Below, piece by piece: positions 49,481 through 58,792 of a stretch of 64,000 nucleotides of DNA. The notes under the pieces were generated by a model. It did not search any database, was not told where the DNA came from, and saw only the letters and a program-made list of their open reading frames with translations. The number at the start of each line of letters is the position of its first letter. The stretch's first letter is position 1. Origin of the DNA: Chitinophaga caeni (lineage in GTDB: Bacteria; Bacteroidota; Bacteroidia; Chitinophagales; Chitinophagaceae); NCBI RefSeq assembly GCF_002557795.1, contig NZ_CP023777.1, positions 3,171,001-3,235,000 of the forward strand. The letters are read 5' to 3'. The translations under genes were made by a program, and so were the position numbers.

Positions 49481-50716
49481 TTAGTCGTTGATATTGTACT
49501 CTTTCAACTTGCGGTACAAGGTTCTTTCCGAGATACCGAGTTCCAGTGCCGCATCCTTCCTTTTACCTTTATGTTTTTTCAAAGCTTTCACGATTAGTTC
49601 TTTCTCCTTGTCTGCAATGGACAGGGTTTCTTCCACCTCTTCATGTTGTGCTATTTTATCACCCGAAAGCAAGATCGGTTGATGGCTACCCGCATTTTGA
49701 CCGGCATTCATTTCGGCCGGCGCGTAATTATGTAATAGATCCGCATCTTGGTAGGCGGGTGCATGGGCGATGTTCGGATTTTGAAGGATATCAAAAAACA
49801 TTTTTTTCAATTCGTTGACATCCTTTTTCATATCGAAAAAGAGCTTGTACAGGATATCCCTTTCGCTATTGAAATCGCCATTTTGTGACTTGTTACCGCT
49901 GTTGGCTAAGACGGGTAATTGTTGCATGGGCACTTGCTCCGGCAAAAAGCGTTTCAGTTCTTCCGACGAAACTAATTTTTCTTGCGCTAAAACGGAGATT
50001 TGTTCCGCCATGTTTTTCAATTCCCGCACGTTACCGCGCCAAGGGTAATTGATCAAGATATTTTTAGCTTCATCATCCAACTGGATAGCGGTGGTTTTAT
50101 ACCGTTCTGCAAAATCTACGCAGAATTTGCGGAACAGCAAGGGAATATCTTCCTTGCGATCCCTCAATGAAGGTACGCGGATGGGTACGGTATTTAAACG
50201 GTAGTATAGATCTTCCCTAAACTTTCCCGCCTGTGTAAGATCCAGTAAATCGCGGTTGGTAGCCGCGATAACCCTCACATCGGTTTTCTGAACTTTAGAT
50301 GATCCTACCCGGATATATTCACCGGTTTCCAGCACTCTTAGCAAACGGGCTTGCGTACCTAGCGGCATTTCTCCAATTTCATCGAGGAAGATCGTACCGC
50401 CATTCACCGTTTCAAAATAACCTTTCCGGCTATCTACCGCACCTGTGAAAGACCCTTTCTCATGGCCGAATAGCTCGGAATCTATCGTTCCTTCCGGTAT
50501 GGCGCCGCAGTTAACGGCAATGAAAGGATTATGTTTGCGTGCGCTTAATGTATGGATGATTTGAGAGAAAACTTCTTTACCTACACCACTTTCACCGACA
50601 ATCAGGACCGTTAGATCCGTATTGGAAACTTGGGCGGCCACGGTTAAAGCATAATTCAATGCTGCTGAATTACCAATGATTCCAAACCTGTTCTTAATGC
50701 TTTGAATATTATCCAT
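49481..50716 (-). CDS. Sigma-54 interaction (AAA+) transcriptional activator without sensor domain
   Basis: The 411-residue protein starts almost directly with the AAA+ domain: Walker A GESGVGKE at 41-48, the sigma-54-contacting loop GSFTGA at 88-93 (Ser in place of the usual Ala), Walker B FLDEIGEMP with D112/E113, and the Arg-rich R-finger region (FREDLYYRLNTVPIRVPSLRDRKEDIP). A linker of about 100 residues precedes a C-terminal Fis-type helix-turn-helix (KRKDAALELGISERTLYRKL). No receiver, GAF or PAS domain is present, so its activation must come from level, partner protein or nucleotide. Its gene is embedded in the miaB-lptE-secG transcript. Confidence 0.93.
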   Translation of the reverse strand: MDNIQSIKNRFGIIGNSAALNYALTVAAQVSNTDLTVLIVGESGVGKEVFSQIIHTLSARKHNPFIAVNCGAIPEGTIDSELFGHEKGSFTGAVDSRKGYFETVNGGTIFLDEIGEMPLGTQARLLRVLETGEYIRVGSSKVQKTDVRVIAATNRDLLDLTQAGKFREDLYYRLNTVPIRVPSLRDRKEDIPLLFRKFCVDFAERYKTTAIQLDDEAKNILINYPWRGNVRELKNMAEQISVLAQEKLVSSEELKRFLPEQVPMQQLPVLANSGNKSQNGDFNSERDILYKLFFDMKKDVNELKKMFFDILQNPNIAHAPAYQDADLLHNYAPAEMNAGQNAGSHQPILLSGDKIAQHEEVEETLSIADKEKELIVKALKKHKGKRKDAALELGISERTLYRKLKEYNIND

Positions 50717-50758
50717 GTCGAATATGCTTTTATTTGTCCGGTTAATGCCCTCCTGTGT

Positions 50759-52225
50759 TTATGCTTCTACGGGCTCTACAACTTCTCCCAACAGGGTAGC
50801 CGCCGTGCAGTCATTTACTTTTACCATGACATATTCCCCTTTCTTGTAATGTTCCCTTGGGAATACGACAACGCGGTTTTGATCGGTACGTCCAAATAAT
50901 TGTTCTTCGGAGCGTTTGGAGGTTCCTTCGATCAGCACTTTCAAGGTTTTGCCTACTTCCTGTTGCATGCCCTCCAAGGCGTGCCTGCGGTGAAGACTTA
51001 CCACTTCCGTCAATCTTCTTTTCTTTACTTCGTCTGGAACATCGTCTTGGTACCTGCGGGCTGCCAATGTACCTGGGCGCTCCGAATAGGCAAACATATA
51101 CGCTAAATCGTACTTGGCATATTCCATGATGTCGAGCGTATCCCGGTGATCTTCTTCCGTTTCCGTGCAGAAACCGGTGATGATGTCGGTAGAAATGCCG
51201 CAACCCGGCAGGATTTCCTTGATACGATCTACTTTCTTCATGTACCATTCGCGCGTATAAGTACGGTTCATCAGTTGCAGTACCCGCGTGCTGCCGCTTT
51301 GAACCGGCAGGTGGATGTATTTGCAAATGTTCTCGTACTTAGCCATCGTGTAGAGTACTTCATCCGTAATATCCTTGGGGTGTGAAGTACTAAAACGAAC
51401 GCGTAATAAGGGGGAGATCAAAGCCACTTTTTCGAGCAATTGCGCGAAGTTGGTGCTTTGGTCCTCACCATTTATATAATAGTAAGAATCAACATTTTGT
51501 CCCAGCAGGGTCACTTCGCGGAAGCCCCTGTCATATAAGTCCCTCGCTTCTGCAACGATCGAGTGGGGATCCCGGCTGCGTTCGCGGCCGCGTGTAAAAG
51601 GTACCACGCAGAAGGTGCACATATTATTGCAGCCACGCATGATCGATACGAAGGCGGTGACGCCGTTGCTATCTAGTCTAACGGGGTTGATATCTGCATA
51701 TGTTTCTTCGCGGCTCAGTAACACGTTGATCGCTTTTTGCCCGGTTTCGGCTTCTTGGATCAGCCCGGGAAGGGTACGGTAAGCATCAGGACCCACCACG
51801 ATATCTACCAATTTTTCTTCTTCGAGGAACTTAGACTTCAGCCGCTCGGCCATACAACCCAATACCCCGACTAGCATCCCCGGTTTGCCGCGTTTCAGCT
51901 TGCGGAATTCCGTCAAGCGTGTACGAACCGTTTGTTCGGCCTTTTCGCGGATAGAGCAAGTATTTAACAATATAAAATCTGCTTCTTCATAATTCCTGGT
52001 AGCCCCGAATCCTTCGTTTTGCAAGATTGAAGCGACAATTTCACTATCGTTGAAGTTCATTTGACAACCATAGCTTTCTATATAGAATTTTTTCGCAAAT
52101 TCATTTACCGTTTCTACCCCGGGAGCGTATGCTTCACCTTGGCGACTTTCATCGTGCACTTTTTGATCCAACATTCCATCAATTTTTGGACAGCAAAAAT
52201 AATCAAATAAGTCGAAAAATGACAT
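50759..52225 (-). CDS. miaB: tRNA-2-methylthio-N6-dimethylallyladenosine synthase
   Basis: The 488-residue radical-SAM enzyme adds the methylthio group to i6A37 of tRNA. The N-terminal domain has the three Cys of the auxiliary cluster in [17 protein letters not shown] and VLGCMAERL. The radical-SAM site is [20 protein letters not shown], and the C-terminus is a TRAM domain ([25 protein letters not shown]). The first ~17 residues ([12 protein letters not shown]) are atypical; a start at the Met at residue 18 is plausible. It heads the envelope-gene transcript, 42 bases before the sigma-54 activator. Confidence 0.95.
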   Translation of the reverse strand: MSFFDLFDYFCCPKIDGMLDQKVHDESRQGEAYAPGVETVNEFAKKFYIESYGCQMNFNDSEIVASILQNEGFGATRNYEEADFILLNTCSIREKAEQTVRTRLTEFRKLKRGKPGMLVGVLGCMAERLKSKFLEEEKLVDIVVGPDAYRTLPGLIQEAETGQKAINVLLSREETYADINPVRLDSNGVTAFVSIMRGCNNMCTFCVVPFTRGRERSRDPHSIVAEARDLYDRGFREVTLLGQNVDSYYYINGEDQSTNFAQLLEKVALISPLLRVRFSTSHPKDITDEVLYTMAKYENICKYIHLPVQSGSTRVLQLMNRTYTREWYMKKVDRIKEILPGCGISTDIITGFCTETEEDHRDTLDIMEYAKYDLAYMFAYSERPGTLAARRYQDDVPDEVKKRRLTEVVSLHRRHALEGMQQEVGKTLKVLIEGTSKRSEEQLFGRTDQNRVVVFPREHYKKGEYVMVKVNDCTAATLLGEVVEPVEA

Positions 52226-52270
52226 TATGACAGGATGAAATCCTGGTTTTATCAGATCATTTTCCTGTAA

Positions 52271-52302
52271 ATGAAAATCCCCGCAGCATTTTGTAGCGGG
52301 GA
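52271..52302 (-). terminator. Terminator of the iron-sulfur gene transcript
   Basis: An 8-bp perfect stem, ATCCCCGC with GCGGGGAT, around an 11-base loop and followed on the minus strand by TTTCATTT. Confidence 0.75.
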
Positions 52303-52329
52303 TCGGGTAATTTTTATAATCATGCAGTA

Positions 52330-52842
52330 TTAAGCTGCTGATATTGATAACTTATCTTTCAACCAACTATCCTTGATAGGCACCAACCATTTATTCTTGA
52401 GATCTTCCAGGTTGAGAACGGTATTGTCCAGGTACAAGGTGTCCGGTGAGATATAGCCTTTTTCAAGGGCATAGCCAACTTGGGCCATCGGCAATAATTC
52501 AATTTTATCTTTCACGATGAAGCCCAACAGGAGCCGGTCGAACATATTAACATTATACTGCCTTTCGATGCTTTTTATGATTCTTACGGAACTATCGGTG
52601 CTACAACCACTTACCGCTGTTTCCGTTTCATCGGCAACGAGTATGATGGTTTGGTTAAATAATAATTTACCCCAACCTTTTACGCCTGCACCGTGTGCAT
52701 TCCATTGCATCACGAATTGATCCAGTTGTTCGGTAATTTCTATCGCTTCACGTTCCATGAACGGGCGGTTGCTTTGATAAATCCAGACCCTGGAGTTACC
52801 TGCAAAATCCCCCGGTAATATATCGAGATAATTTGTTTTCAT
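52330..52842 (-). CDS. Bacteroidota-conserved protein commonly mislabelled 'ABC transporter ATPase'
   Basis: The 170-residue protein shows [91 protein letters not shown]. This pattern is conserved across the phylum and is often called an ABC transporter ATPase, but I see no Walker A, signature or Walker B motif, so the label seems wrong. The conserved [12 protein letters not shown] segment may be its active or binding site. It lies 23 bases behind the HdrB-like gene, with a TAACTTTG element (52854-52847) in the gap. Confidence 0.85.
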   Translation of the reverse strand: MKTNYLDILPGDFAGNSRVWIYQSNRPFMEREAIEITEQLDQFVMQWNAHGAGVKGWGKLLFNQTIILVADETETAVSGCSTDSSVRIIKSIERQYNVNMFDRLLLGFIVKDKIELLPMAQVGYALEKGYISPDTLYLDNTVLNLEDLKNKWLVPIKDSWLKDKLSISAA

Positions 52843-52846
52843 ACGG

Positions 52847-52854
52847 CAAAGTTA
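52847..52854 (-). promoter_or_regulatory. Putative -7 element just before the start codon
   Basis: TAACTTTG on the minus strand ends four bases from the ATG of the preceding gene; if used, the message would be almost leaderless. No -33 box visible. Confidence 0.3.
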
Positions 52855-52865
52855 CGAATTCCAAT

Positions 52866-53645
52866 TTATTGCATGCTTTCCGCTATAATTTCAGCCAGGT
52901 CCAATACTTTTACATCATCTTCTTTGCCCTGTTCTTTGACGCCATCGGTAAGCATCGTCATACAGAAAGGGCAATTCATGGCTACCACGGAAGCGCCGGT
53001 TTCCACGGCTTCTTTTCCGCGCTCGGTATTGATGCGGGTATTACCTTTTTCTTCTTCTTTAAACATCTGCGCACCACCTGCGCCGCAGCACAATCCTTTA
53101 CTCCGGCATCGCTTCATTTCAACCAGCTCGGCATCAAGTATTTCGAGCACTTGCCTGGGCGCTTCGTAAACATCATTAGCCCTGCCCAGGTAACAGGAAT
53201 CGTGGTACGTGATTTTTTTACCTTTAAAAGTGCCGCCGTCTTTCAGCGTTATTTTGCCTTCATTGATGAGTTGTTGCAGTAATTGCGTGTGATGCATAAC
53301 TTCGTAAGTACCGCCCAGCTCGGGGTATTCATTTTTCAAGGTATTAAAACAATGCGGGCAGGTCGTTACGATCTTGGACACATTGTATGAATTTAATACC
53401 TGGATATTATTATAAGCCATCATTTGGAATAAGAATTCGTTCCCGGCGCGCCTTGCCGGGTCTCCCGTGCAAGCTTCTTCTTTACCTAGGATAGCGAATT
53501 TCATTCCTACTTTATCGAGGATCATGGCAAAAGCCTTGGTAATTTTCTGTGCCCTTTGATCGAAACTCCCGGCACATCCCACCCAGAATAAGATATCCGG
53601 TGTTTCCCCGCTCGCCGTATATTCCGCCATTGACTTTATATGCAT
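52866..53645 (-). CDS. CCG-domain iron-sulfur protein, HdrB/GlpC-like
   Basis: I take the ATG at 53645 (MHIKSMAEY), giving 259 residues. Two cysteine-rich CCG-type domains are visible: FWVGCAGSFD, ACTGDPARR and TTCPHCFNTL in the first, YHDSCYLGRAN, SKGLCCGAGGAQMF and MNCPFCMTML in the second. These bind non-cubane or 4Fe-4S clusters and pass electrons between quinones, flavins and disulfides. It pairs with the HdrC-like membrane protein encoded immediately upstream. The electron acceptor is unknown. Confidence 0.92.
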   Translation of the reverse strand: MHIKSMAEYTASGETPDILFWVGCAGSFDQRAQKITKAFAMILDKVGMKFAILGKEEACTGDPARRAGNEFLFQMMAYNNIQVLNSYNVSKIVTTCPHCFNTLKNEYPELGGTYEVMHHTQLLQQLINEGKITLKDGGTFKGKKITYHDSCYLGRANDVYEAPRQVLEILDAELVEMKRCRSKGLCCGAGGAQMFKEEEKGNTRINTERGKEAVETGASVVAMNCPFCMTMLTDGVKEQGKEDDVKVLDLAEIIAESMQ

Positions 53646-53682
53646 GTTAATAGTTTTTTTAATGAAAAAGAATCTTGATGAA

Positions 53683-55005
53683 CTAGGCATTCATCTCTAT
53701 AGCCCATTTGTCGCGATCATCCGGGGAAAACTTCCACGGCGCCATGTTGTTTTCTATATTGCTGAACATGTTCGTCCACTCGGCAGGAGCCGATGAGGCT
53801 TCCATTACGAGGTGCCTTCTTAATTGCAATATGATATCCAGCGGGTTAATGCTTACAGGGCATTCTTGCACACAGGCGTTGCAGGTAGTACACGCCCTCA
53901 GTTCTTCTTCAGTGATATAATCATATAAAAGTGATTTGCCGTCTTCTTTAAAATCTTCTTTTTTATTCAGCTCTTTGCCAACCAACTCGGCGCGGTCACG
54001 GGTTTTCATCATGATTAACCGCGGGCTCAGCGCCTTGCCGGTGGTTGTAGCCGGACATGCGGCGGAACAACGGCCGCATTCGGTGCAAGTATAAGCATCG
54101 AGTAAGTTTTTCCAGGTAAGATCTTGGACATCCTTGGCGCCGAACTTCGGCATTTCTCCCGTGGAAGGTTCGGTGGGTGCCATTTCCGGCTGCATCGCAT
54201 ATAGTACTTCCTGCTGGATGGCAGGCATATTCTCCATTTCGCCTTTGGGAACCAAGCGGTTATAAAAGGCATTCGGAAATGCCAATATTATATGGAGGTG
54301 TTTGGAATAGGGTAGGTAGTTTAAGAATGCTAATATCCCCAAAATGTGTAACCACCATGCGCCTCTTTCTATGCCGATCAAGTTTGCATCGCTCAAACCG
54401 CTAAATACCGGGATCAATTGGCTGCTGATCCAAAAGGAGCCTGTAGCCGTATAATGTTCGTGGCCACGGGCTTGTAAGATTTGATCCGAAGTATTCATGC
54501 TTAAGAACAGGCACATCAATACAATTTCAGTGATCAAGATCAGGTTGGCATCCGTTTTTGGCCAGCCATTCAGTTCCTTGTTGGCCAAGCGTTTTACATG
54601 GATGATATTCCTGCGGATTAAAAAGATCGCGCAGCCTAAAATTACCAATACGGCCAATACTTCGAAGCAGCCGATTAATACCGTGTAAAGACTTCCTGTA
54701 AGCGGCGCGAAAAGCCTGTGTTTACCGGTAATGCCATCGAGGATAATTTCAAGAATTTCGATATTGATAATCACGAACCCGGCATAAACGAAAAAGTGTA
54801 ATAAACCCACTAATGGATTACGGAACATCTTCTTTTGCCCAAAAGCCAGTAATAACATGTTCTTCCATCGTTGACCCCGGTTATCCGTAAGGTCAATGTC
54901 TCTTCCCAATAAGATGTTTCGGCGTATTTGCATCACCTTCTTAGAAAATAAGATGACGGCAATTGCAAAAGCAATTACGAATAAAATTTGTTGCATTATA
55001 GACAT
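53683..55005 (-). CDS. Membrane iron-sulfur protein, HdrC/NarI-like with two 4Fe-4S sites
   Basis: The 440-residue protein has an N-terminal membrane part of about five or six spans (1-270), resembling the nitrate-reductase gamma/cytochrome b type. A cytoplasmic ferredoxin-like part follows, with CTECGRCSAACPATTTGKALSPR near 305 and CTTCNACVQECPVSINPLDIILQ near 370. Such proteins link the quinone pool to iron-sulfur partners. Together with the CCG-domain protein behind it, it forms a two-subunit electron-transfer unit found widely in Bacteroidota; the donor or acceptor enzyme is not encoded here. Confidence 0.92.
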   Translation of the reverse strand: MSIMQQILFVIAFAIAVILFSKKVMQIRRNILLGRDIDLTDNRGQRWKNMLLLAFGQKKMFRNPLVGLLHFFVYAGFVIINIEILEIILDGITGKHRLFAPLTGSLYTVLIGCFEVLAVLVILGCAIFLIRRNIIHVKRLANKELNGWPKTDANLILITEIVLMCLFLSMNTSDQILQARGHEHYTATGSFWISSQLIPVFSGLSDANLIGIERGAWWLHILGILAFLNYLPYSKHLHIILAFPNAFYNRLVPKGEMENMPAIQQEVLYAMQPEMAPTEPSTGEMPKFGAKDVQDLTWKNLLDAYTCTECGRCSAACPATTTGKALSPRLIMMKTRDRAELVGKELNKKEDFKEDGKSLLYDYITEEELRACTTCNACVQECPVSINPLDIILQLRRHLVMEASSAPAEWTNMFSNIENNMAPWKFSPDDRDKWAIEMNA

Positions 55006-55104
55006 TTCCTTCCGATTTGACGCTTCAATTTAATGTATAATCTGTTAACAATGTTATTATCGGCCAACATTTTATGTATTTTTACAGCGGTTATAACCAA
55101 GGAT

Positions 55105-55602
55105 ATGGAAAATAAGAATGTAATACTGTCGCAAGAGGTGATCGCGCAAAAGATCATCCGCATCGCATACGAAATATATGAACATAACAGTGCCGAGAAA
55201 GGTATTGTTTTGGCCGGTATCTGGGATAGGGGATCGATCATTGCCCGCAAAATAGCGGATCAGCTCAAAGAAATTTCCGATATCGACGTGGAACTAATCG
55301 AATTGAAATTGAATAAAGAAAATCCTTCCCAAGTTGATATTTCCAAGGAGATGGATTTTACAGGTAAAGTAATCGTGGTGGTTGATGATGTAGCTAATTC
55401 CGGTAGAACAATGTTATATGCATTAAAACCCTTCCTTAATAATTTACCAAGAAAGATTCAAACTGCCGTGCTCGTGGATCGTAAGCACAAATCATTCCCA
55501 TTGTCGGTCGATTTTGTAGGTTATTCCCTGGCAACGACTTTGCAGGAGATGGTAATGGTAGATACAAATGGCGAAGAGATCGTGTCCGCGTATTTGGTGT
55601 GA
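55105..55602 (+). CDS. PyrR-like phosphoribosyltransferase
   Basis: From the ATG at 55105 (MENKNVILSQEVIAQKI) the product is 165 residues. The earlier ATG at 55033 would add a hydrophobic tail unlike the family. The PRPP loop VVVDDVANSGRT lies at 91-102 and GIVLAGIWDRGSIIARKIADQL near the start is typical of pyrimidine-regulating PyrR/type I PRTases. There is no pyrimidine operon beside it, so a regulatory RNA-binding role as in Bacillus is not supported and nucleobase salvage is more likely. It is divergent from the HdrC-like gene. Confidence 0.85.
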   Translation: MENKNVILSQEVIAQKIIRIAYEIYEHNSAEKGIVLAGIWDRGSIIARKIADQLKEISDIDVELIELKLNKENPSQVDISKEMDFTGKVIVVVDDVANSGRTMLYALKPFLNNLPRKIQTAVLVDRKHKSFPLSVDFVGYSLATTLQEMVMVDTNGEEIVSAYLV

Positions 55603-55641
55603 TAGGGCTTGATCGGGTACCGTGGGGTTGATCCGTGCGGG

Positions 55642-55669
55642 GTAGAGAGGAGGCATGCCTTGACTCGGC
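55642..55669. repeat. 28-nt palindromic intergenic repeat, copy 4 (right arm degraded)
   Basis: GTAGAGAGGAGGCA then TGCCTTGACTCGGC. The left arm and the core AGGCATGCCT are intact; the right arm has drifted. It lies 39 bases after the PRTase stop, in the convergent gap. Confidence 0.65.
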
Positions 55670-55731
55670 GATGAAATAATTTTCCGGGGGAAAGGATTAT
55701 TCATCGGTGAAATCCGCGCAGCCCGGGAACA

Positions 55732-56685
55732 TCAGAAGAGCCAATGTCCTTTCCAGTGTCCGTCTGTTCTGTATTCCAATGTTGGCGCCGGAATTTTGAT
55801 CATATTCATTACTTGGAATAATATCTTCAAGCCTTTTTTCTTGGTGGGTATTTGCGTGAAATCTATATCCGGTGAAAGATAAAATTGCCGGAGCCGTTTT
55901 ACGTGGTTATAATCGTAATGAACGCCATCATATTCCCAGGTATTATCATCGCCGCCGTACATGTTTTTGCCGCCATAACCGAGGGCAAGGTTAAGCCATT
56001 TTAAACGGTGATTTTTCTGTGCGGAGAATGCAAACAGGTTAACAGACAGCCAATATGTTTGCCCGTTATAATCTTTCAATACCCTTTCCGGAAAGCCATT
56101 ACCAAAAATATCATCCGTCCTGTTCTTGATAACGGGATCACCCGGATATTTTTCGCCTAGATACGAAAATTTCAAATGTATCCTTTGTTCATCCCACGCT
56201 AATTCTTGGCTCACCATTAAGCCGGTACCTAGGAGGTTGGCGCCCATATCTTTCCAAGAAAAGCCCCATTCGCTGGAGTATCCATCCAATACTTCGATGA
56301 CAGATTGATATACAATACTACTGGCAGCCCCTAACCAAATTTGTTTTTTCTTCGGGATGCCGGTCCAACGCCACAATTCCCTGCTGTATTTTGCAGTCAT
56401 GTAGGCGGTGAAAGCATGCCCGATCTTATCCATCTGCTGCCATTCCCTGCCATCATTAAAAAAATGAAACGAAGTTTTATCATAATCCTTGTACCAATAT
56501 TGATTGAGAGCAACGAGCGAACCGGCTGTTAGCCCGGCAGTAAATCCGCCCATGATCCAAACCCTGGAAGGTACAGTGGTGTCGGGAATATCTGTAAATC
56601 TTAAACGTTGCTGTGCGGGAGCAGCAAATATGAAGGAAAAGTTGACAAACAGTAAGCATAATATCGCCCGCAGGTTCATTTTCAA
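55732..56685 (-). CDS. DUF2279-family exported protein
   Basis: The 317-residue protein has a signal peptide (ending APAQ) and the DUF2279 pattern: SLVALNQYWYKDYDKTSFHFFNDGREWQQMDKIGHAFTAYMTAKYSRELWRWTGI, followed by EVLDGYSSEWGFSWKDMGANLLGTGLMVSQE. The conserved DKIGHAFTAY with a His suggests a metal or substrate site in an otherwise helical domain; the C-terminal half carries beta-rich outer-membrane-like segments. Function is unknown. YfiM of enterobacteria belongs to a related family. It is convergent with the PRTase gene. Confidence 0.85.
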   Translation of the reverse strand: MKMNLRAILCLLFVNFSFIFAAPAQQRLRFTDIPDTTVPSRVWIMGGFTAGLTAGSLVALNQYWYKDYDKTSFHFFNDGREWQQMDKIGHAFTAYMTAKYSRELWRWTGIPKKKQIWLGAASSIVYQSVIEVLDGYSSEWGFSWKDMGANLLGTGLMVSQELAWDEQRIHLKFSYLGEKYPGDPVIKNRTDDIFGNGFPERVLKDYNGQTYWLSVNLFAFSAQKNHRLKWLNLALGYGGKNMYGGDDNTWEYDGVHYDYNHVKRLRQFYLSPDIDFTQIPTKKKGLKILFQVMNMIKIPAPTLEYRTDGHWKGHWLF

Positions 56686-56705
56686 TAGGATCGTAGTTCA
56701 ATGAT

Positions 56706-56735
56706 GTTCCCGGCAATAAAAGTATCGCCGGGAAC
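56706..56735 (-). terminator. Hairpin after phosphoglucomutase gene
   Basis: GTTCCCGGC pairs exactly with GCCGGGAAC around a 12-base loop. No T-run follows on either strand, so termination is uncertain. Confidence 0.4.
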
Positions 56736-56761
56736 GGAAAAAGTTCAATATTTAGCGGGGC

Positions 56762-58486
56762 TTATAACTTCATGTCTGAAATTATACCCTTTATTTTTTC
56801 ATTTAACTGGGTTTCTACCGTATTAAATTCGCCTTTGCTAGCCAACGGCGCACATACACTGAAATAGAATTTGATTTTTGGTTCGGTACCGGATGGTCTA
56901 GCAGAAATTTTACTGCCATCTGCCAAAACAAATTGCAAAACATTGGAAACCGGTAAATCTATTCCCGTTACTTGGCCACTTTTCAACTCCGTGATCTGTT
57001 GCGTTTGATAGTCGTAGATCTTCAGCACTTCCGAGCCGTTGATAGTGGCCGGGGGGGCAGTACGGTAACTTTGCATCATGGCAGCAATCTCTTCTGCGCC
57101 TTTCATGCCTTTCTTAGTGATGGAAATCAAGTGCTCCTTGTAAAAACCGTATTTGGTATAAACTTCTATCAACTGCTCAAATAAAGATTTGCCACTTTCC
57201 TTCGCGAATGCAGCCATTTCGCAAATCATCGCCACCGATGCAATGGCATCCTTATCACGCACATTGTCACCGATCATATAACCGTACGACTCTTCGCCGC
57301 CGCATACGAAGTTTTCTTTTCCTTCCAAGCTATGAATTAAAGACGCGATCCATTTAAAGCCGGTCAACACGTTGTAGCATTGAATTTGATGTGCAGCGGC
57401 AAATACATCGATCAATTCGGAGGTTACGACCGTTTTACAAACGAAATCATTCGGCTTGGCTAAACCTTTTTGCTTGCGTTGTTCGATGATGTAATTGAAT
57501 AATAATGCAGCGGTTTGATTTCCGTTTAGCAAAATCCAGTCGCCTTCTAAATTTTTAACGGCAATGCCTACACGGTCAGCATCGGGATCCGTTCCTAAAA
57601 GGATGTCAGCATCCAATTCCTTGGCTTTCTTTAAGCCCATGCTCATCGCTTCGGCCTCTTCTGGATTCGGGTAAACAACCGTTGGGAAATTGCCATCCGG
57701 GCTGGCTTGTTCTTCTACTACATGTACTTTATCGAAGCCGAAACGTTTTAATATTTCCGGTACCAAGGTGATTCCAGTTCCATGGATCGGCGTATACACG
57801 ATCTTGAGATCATGTTGTTTACGGTTCACTTCCGGGTTAATCGAAAGCGATTGTAGCATAGATAAGTAAGCATCATCAATTTCTTTGCCGATGATGTGGA
57901 TAGGAGCGGCATCGCCATTCCATTTCACATCATCGATGCTGGCGATTTGTTCAACTTCGCGGATAACATTTTTATCATGCGGCGAAACTAACTGGGCGCC
58001 ATCATCCCAATATGCTTTATATCCATTATATTCTTTCGGGTTGTGGGAGGCAGTGAGGACGATGCCCGCGCTGCATGCCAGGTGGCGAATCGTGAAAGAC
58101 AGTTCGGGTGTAGGGCGCAAGCTTTCGAAGAGGTACACTTCCACGCCGTTGGCAGCCATAACATTGGCAGCAACTTCAGCAAAGTAACGGCTATTATTCC
58201 TGCTGTCGTGCGCGATGGCTATTTTAGGTACGCCGTTTACAACGCTTTTAAGGATGTAATTGGCGAAACCCTGCGTGGCCATTCCCACCGTGTATTTATT
58301 CATCCTGTTGGTTCCTACGCCCATTACCCCTCTTAGTCCACCGGTACCAAATTCCAGGTTCCGGTAAAAGGCATCCATTAATTCTTCCGGGTGTTCTGAC
58401 TCCAAGGTTTTCACTGCTGCTATCGTGGCCTCATCATAAGGCGGTTGCAACCAGGAATTTACTTTTGACTGAATGTTTGCATCCAT
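56762..58486 (-). CDS. pgcA: Phospho-sugar mutase (phosphoglucomutase/phosphomannomutase)
   Basis: The 574-residue enzyme interconverts hexose 1- and 6-phosphates. It has FGTGGLRGVMGVGTNRMNKYT near the start, the phospho-acceptor Ser147 in TASHNPKEYNGYKAYW, magnesium ligands Asp300, Asp302 and Asp304 in GTDPDADRVGI, the substrate loop GGEESYGYM, and the phosphate-binding end RPSGTEPKIKFYFSV. The length and sequence fit the PGM2/PgcA type of the alpha-D-phosphohexomutase superfamily. Its substrate preference (glucose, mannose or pentose phosphates) cannot be told from motifs. It has no operon partner; the DUF2279 gene follows after a hairpin. Confidence 0.93.
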   Translation of the reverse strand: MDANIQSKVNSWLQPPYDEATIAAVKTLESEHPEELMDAFYRNLEFGTGGLRGVMGVGTNRMNKYTVGMATQGFANYILKSVVNGVPKIAIAHDSRNNSRYFAEVAANVMAANGVEVYLFESLRPTPELSFTIRHLACSAGIVLTASHNPKEYNGYKAYWDDGAQLVSPHDKNVIREVEQIASIDDVKWNGDAAPIHIIGKEIDDAYLSMLQSLSINPEVNRKQHDLKIVYTPIHGTGITLVPEILKRFGFDKVHVVEEQASPDGNFPTVVYPNPEEAEAMSMGLKKAKELDADILLGTDPDADRVGIAVKNLEGDWILLNGNQTAALLFNYIIEQRKQKGLAKPNDFVCKTVVTSELIDVFAAAHQIQCYNVLTGFKWIASLIHSLEGKENFVCGGEESYGYMIGDNVRDKDAIASVAMICEMAAFAKESGKSLFEQLIEVYTKYGFYKEHLISITKKGMKGAEEIAAMMQSYRTAPPATINGSEVLKIYDYQTQQITELKSGQVTGIDLPVSNVLQFVLADGSKISARPSGTEPKIKFYFSVCAPLASKGEFNTVETQLNEKIKGIISDMKL

Positions 58487-58679
58487 ATAATTCTAGTTTT
58501 CAACAACTATTTAAATTGGGAATGTAAAGTAACGATAAAAAAATGTAAGCCAAAAATCAGGATGCTTTGCAGCGGAGGTGAAATATTACTAATAAATGAA
58601 TAGAAACTTTAAATAATATCAAGAGAAATTACCATATTAATAGATGGTGTCGAAATATTTAAATAGGCTTTGAGGGAAG

Positions 58680-58710
58680 TTGTACGTATGCAAAAATCTT
58701 TCTATCTTTG
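58680..58710 (+). promoter_or_regulatory. Bacteroidota-type promoter of the small lipoprotein gene
   Basis: TTG (58680-58682), 20 bases, then TATCTTTG (58703-58710), an exact TAnnTTTG match. About 80 bases of leader precede the ATG, with the rest of 58487-58679 being AT-rich and without a visible gene. Confidence 0.65.
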
Positions 58711-58792
58711 CGGCGCAATTAGGGGAATTGCTAGATAGAAAATCTCCGATTGCAAGTATAAAAACATTTTTTTAAAAAAACAACCCCTAAAG

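Noticed and set aside
50811..51326. 171-codon minus-strand frame inside miaB
   Set aside because: It is an alternative reading frame of the same strand as miaB, whose protein is clearly conserved through this stretch.
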